A model generated the notes under the pieces. The model ran no database searches and had not been told where the DNA came from. It saw only the letters and a list, made by a program, of their open reading frames with translations. From positions 169,501 to 233,500 of the forward strand of contig NZ_PDJB01000001.1 in assembly GCF_002563895.1 (NCBI RefSeq): a stretch of 64,000 nt of DNA, read 5' to 3'. Below, in pieces: positions 61,731 through 64,000 of the stretch (within the stretch, counting starts at the first letter, position 1; each line of letters opens with the position of its first letter). The position numbers and the translations under genes are program-made. This stretch comes from Pseudomonas lurida (GTDB taxonomy: Bacteria > Pseudomonadota > Gammaproteobacteria > Pseudomonadales > Pseudomonadaceae).

Positions 61731-62059
61731 TGCTGGTCTTTGGGCGTTCACGCGTAGGAATCTGCTGCTTAGAGGCCCTGCGCCTGGGGCCGGTGATCGG
61801 GGTGCTGGAACCTGGCCTAAATACGTTGATCAGAAAGTTTCGGCAAATGCGCCGTTTTCGTTCTTTTTTTCGAACAGACTATTGCCCTGTACCCCCATTG
61901 ATCCTAGGATTCGTTTGAGATTTCAAACGCTCTGTCTCCCGTGCGCTGTTCACTCAATGCCGCGCGCTGGGGCTGATTTCCCTGACGGCAGCCCACAAGG
62001 CGCCTTTCAACAACTCTAATTCGCTCCGCGTGCGCGCGGTGCTGTTAAGGAAAGCCGAC
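61731..62059. other. Intergenic region upstream of gabD
   Basis: No coding sequence is evident. It must contain the gabD promoter; I do not see a strong sigma-70 or sigma-54 match. Confidence 0.4.
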
Positions 62060-63502
62060 ATGCAGCTCAAAGATACCCAGTTGTTCCGCCAGCAAGCCTT
62101 TATCGATGGCGCTTGGGTCGATGCGGACAACGGTCAGACCATCAAGGTCAACAACCCTGCCACGGGTGAGATTCTGGGCACTGTGCCGAAGATGGGCGCT
62201 GCCGAAACCCGCCGCGCCATCGAAGCGGCCGACAAGGCCCTGCCGGCCTGGCGTGCGCTGACGGCCAAGGAGCGCGCCAACAAGCTGCGCCGTTGGTTCG
62301 AGCTGCTGATCGAAAACCAGGAAGACCTCGGTCGCCTGATGACCCTCGAGCAAGGCAAGCCGCTGGCCGAAGCCAAGGGCGAGATCGTGTATGCCGCGTC
62401 CTTTATCGAGTGGTTCGCCGAAGAAGCCAAGCGCATCTACGGCGACGTGATCCCTGGCCACCAGCCCGACAAGCGCCTGATCGTGATCAAGCAGCCGATC
62501 GGTGTGACCGCCGCGATTACCCCGTGGAACTTCCCGGCCGCGATGATCACCCGTAAAGCCGGCCCGGCCCTGGCCGCTGGTTGCACCATGGTGATCAAGC
62601 CGGCTTCGCAAACCCCGTTCTCGGCCCTGGCGCTGGTTGAGCTGGCGCACCGCGCCGGCATCCCCAAAGGCGTGCTGAGCGTGGTGACCGGCAGCGCTGG
62701 CGATATCGGCGGCGAGCTGACCAGCAACCCGATCGTGCGCAAGTTGTCCTTCACCGGCTCTACCGAAATCGGTCGCCAACTGATGGCCGAGTGCGCCAAG
62801 GACATCAAGAAAGTCTCGCTGGAACTGGGCGGTAACGCGCCGTTCATCGTGTTCGACGACGCGGACCTGGATAAGGCCGTCGAAGGCGCGATCATCTCCA
62901 AGTACCGCAACAACGGCCAGACCTGCGTCTGCGCCAACCGCCTGTACATCCAGGATTCGGTGTACGACGCGTTCGCGGAAAAACTCAAAGTGGCGGTGGC
63001 CAAGCTCAAGATCGGCAACGGCCTGGAAGAAGGCACCACTACGGGCCCGTTGATCGACGAAAAAGCCGTGGCCAAGGTCCAGGAGCACATTGCTGATGCG
63101 TTGAGCAAAGGCGCCAAGCTGTTGGCCGGAGGCAAGGTGATGGAAGGCAACTTCTTCGAACCAACCATCCTGGTCGACGTGCCGAAGGACGCCGCCGTGG
63201 CGAAGGAAGAAACCTTCGGCCCATTGGCACCGCTGTTCCGCTTCAAAGATGAAGCCGAAGTGATCGCGATGTCCAACGACACCGAGTTCGGCCTGGCGTC
63301 CTACTTCTATGCCCGTGACCTGGGCCGTGTGTTCCGCGTGGCGGAAGCCCTCGAATACGGTATGGTCGGCGTCAACACCGGGTTGATCTCCAACGAAGTG
63401 GCGCCGTTCGGCGGCATCAAGGCCTCGGGCCTGGGCCGTGAAGGCTCCAAGTACGGGATCGAGGATTACCTGGAAATCAAATACCTCTGCCTGGGCATCT
63501 AA
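62060..63502 (+). CDS. gabD: NADP-dependent succinate-semialdehyde dehydrogenase
   Basis: 480 residues from the ATG at 62060, with AAGGAAA upstream; ten extra codons in frame precede it without need. It is an aldehyde dehydrogenase: ITPWNFPAAMITRKAGPALA (cofactor-binding), the catalytic Glu in VSLELGGNAPFIVF, and the catalytic Cys in NNGQTCVCANRLY. The length and the IKASGLGREGSKYGIEDYLE end match GabD. It oxidises succinate semialdehyde to succinate in GABA catabolism; gabT follows. Confidence 0.95.
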   Translation: MQLKDTQLFRQQAFIDGAWVDADNGQTIKVNNPATGEILGTVPKMGAAETRRAIEAADKALPAWRALTAKERANKLRRWFELLIENQEDLGRLMTLEQGKPLAEAKGEIVYAASFIEWFAEEAKRIYGDVIPGHQPDKRLIVIKQPIGVTAAITPWNFPAAMITRKAGPALAAGCTMVIKPASQTPFSALALVELAHRAGIPKGVLSVVTGSAGDIGGELTSNPIVRKLSFTGSTEIGRQLMAECAKDIKKVSLELGGNAPFIVFDDADLDKAVEGAIISKYRNNGQTCVCANRLYIQDSVYDAFAEKLKVAVAKLKIGNGLEEGTTTGPLIDEKAVAKVQEHIADALSKGAKLLAGGKVMEGNFFEPTILVDVPKDAAVAKEETFGPLAPLFRFKDEAEVIAMSNDTEFGLASYFYARDLGRVFRVAEALEYGMVGVNTGLISNEVAPFGGIKASGLGREGSKYGIEDYLEIKYLCLGI

Positions 63503-63687
63503 CCCGTCCGGCAAGGCATTGCAGCAAACGCAAAGGGCACGAGAGCGCTGACCCTTTGCGTGTTTCAAAACGTTATTCGTAGTGGCCGGGAAAGCTGTGG
63601 CAGTCGATCATCGCATGCTGCCGTAGTTGCCTCCCCGCCACGTATTCCTTGGACCACGCCACACGATGAGTGGCGAATGAGGACTTT

Positions 63688-64000
63688 ATGAGCAAGACCA
63701 ACGCATCCCTGATGAAACGCCGCGAAGCCGCTGTACCGCGCGGTGTTGGCCAGATTCACCCGATCTTCGCCGAATCCGCGAAGAACGCCACCGTGACCGA
63801 CGTTGAAGGTCGCGAGTTCATCGACTTCGCCGGCGGTATTGCCGTGCTGAACACCGGCCACGTGCACCCGAAAATCATCGCCGCCGTCACCGAGCAGTTG
63901 AACAAGCTGACCCACACTTGCTTCCAGGTCCTGGCCTACGAGCCCTACGTGGAACTGTGCGAGAAAGTGAACGCCAAGGTTCCAGGTGATTTCGCCAAGA
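63688..64000 (+). CDS. gabT: 4-aminobutyrate aminotransferase (3'-truncated by window edge)
   Basis: The frame opens at ATG 63688, with GAGGA upstream, and runs off the window after 104 codons. It reads MSKTNASLMKRREAAVPRGV onward, with EGREFIDFAGGIAVLNTGHV and THTCFQVLAYEPYVELCEKV, typical of class III GABA transaminases. It transfers the amino group from GABA to 2-oxoglutarate, feeding GabD. Confidence 0.93.
   Translation, partial: MSKTNASLMKRREAAVPRGVGQIHPIFAESAKNATVTDVEGREFIDFAGGIAVLNTGHVHPKIIAAVTEQLNKLTHTCFQVLAYEPYVELCEKVNAKVPGDFAK

Noticed and set aside
62045..63568. 507-residue antisense frame over gabD
   Set aside because: Shadow of a highly conserved, well-supported gene.

Overview
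The window reads as a chromosomal segment of a Pseudomonas, most likely of the P. fluorescens complex. It is GC-rich, carries REP/REPIN-type intergenic palindromes, and contains fec-like iron signalling, pgaABCD, gabDT and Pseudomonas-type lipoproteins. This placement rests on gene content and codon style; no database search was possible.

Layout. (1) 1-3.9 kb: a FecI-type sigma factor (its start lies outside the window), a FecR-type sensor and an STN-domain TonB-dependent receptor, forming a cell-surface signalling trio. (2) 3.9-9.3 kb: a repeat-rich gap, a coupled pair of exported proteins (DUF3142 and a large helical-repeat-like protein), a divergent GT-C glycosyltransferase and a DUF2789 protein. 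(3) 9.4-14.6 kb: an autoregulated MarR / FUSC / DUF1656 / HlyD / outer-membrane-factor efflux operon with a visible promoter and operator. (4) 14.6-16.9 kb: a membrane protein and a DUF945 protein. (5) 17-23.5 kb: pgaABCD for poly-N-acetylglucosamine, with a long hairpin, a palindromic operator candidate and GGA motifs in its leader. (6) 23.9-36.7 kb: a two-partner secretion / contact-dependent inhibition locus. It has a TpsB transporter, a 2864-residue CdiA-like exoprotein ending in a putative PD-(D/E)XK nuclease, and a tail of immunity-like genes and remnants. (7) 36.7-41.3 kb: seven lipoprotein genes, including a CsgG-DUF4810-DUF799 set. (8) 41.4-44.4 kb: a VWA lipoprotein, an ECF sigma factor and a probable anti-sigma partner, flanked by REPINs.

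(9) About 44.47-61.69 kb: a roughly 17-kb P4-type integrative element at the 3' end of a tRNA-Arg(CCG) gene. Both ends carry paired GGATACA repeats with a 12-bp period. The tRNA-proximal part holds the integrase, AlpA-like and double-HTH regulators, and a leader with promoter, terminator and C4 antisense RNA. That leader precedes an operon of small proteins and a TOPRIM/DUF927 primase-helicase. Three copies of an iteron block with GTGTTCCA repeats bracket this module. The distal part is defence-like cargo: a HEPN-motif protein, a small EACC1-like protein coupled to a putative zinc protease, an NA37-like protein coupled to a RelA/SpoT synthetase, a DarT1/NADAR toxin-antitoxin pair and an unknown gene.

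(10) 61.7-64 kb: the core chromosome resumes with gabD and the start of gabT.

The most promising undescribed biology is in the island cargo: the NA37-like/synthetase pair and the EACC1-like/metallopeptidase pair. Next is the duplicated C4-RNA target arrangement, which can be read directly from the sequence.
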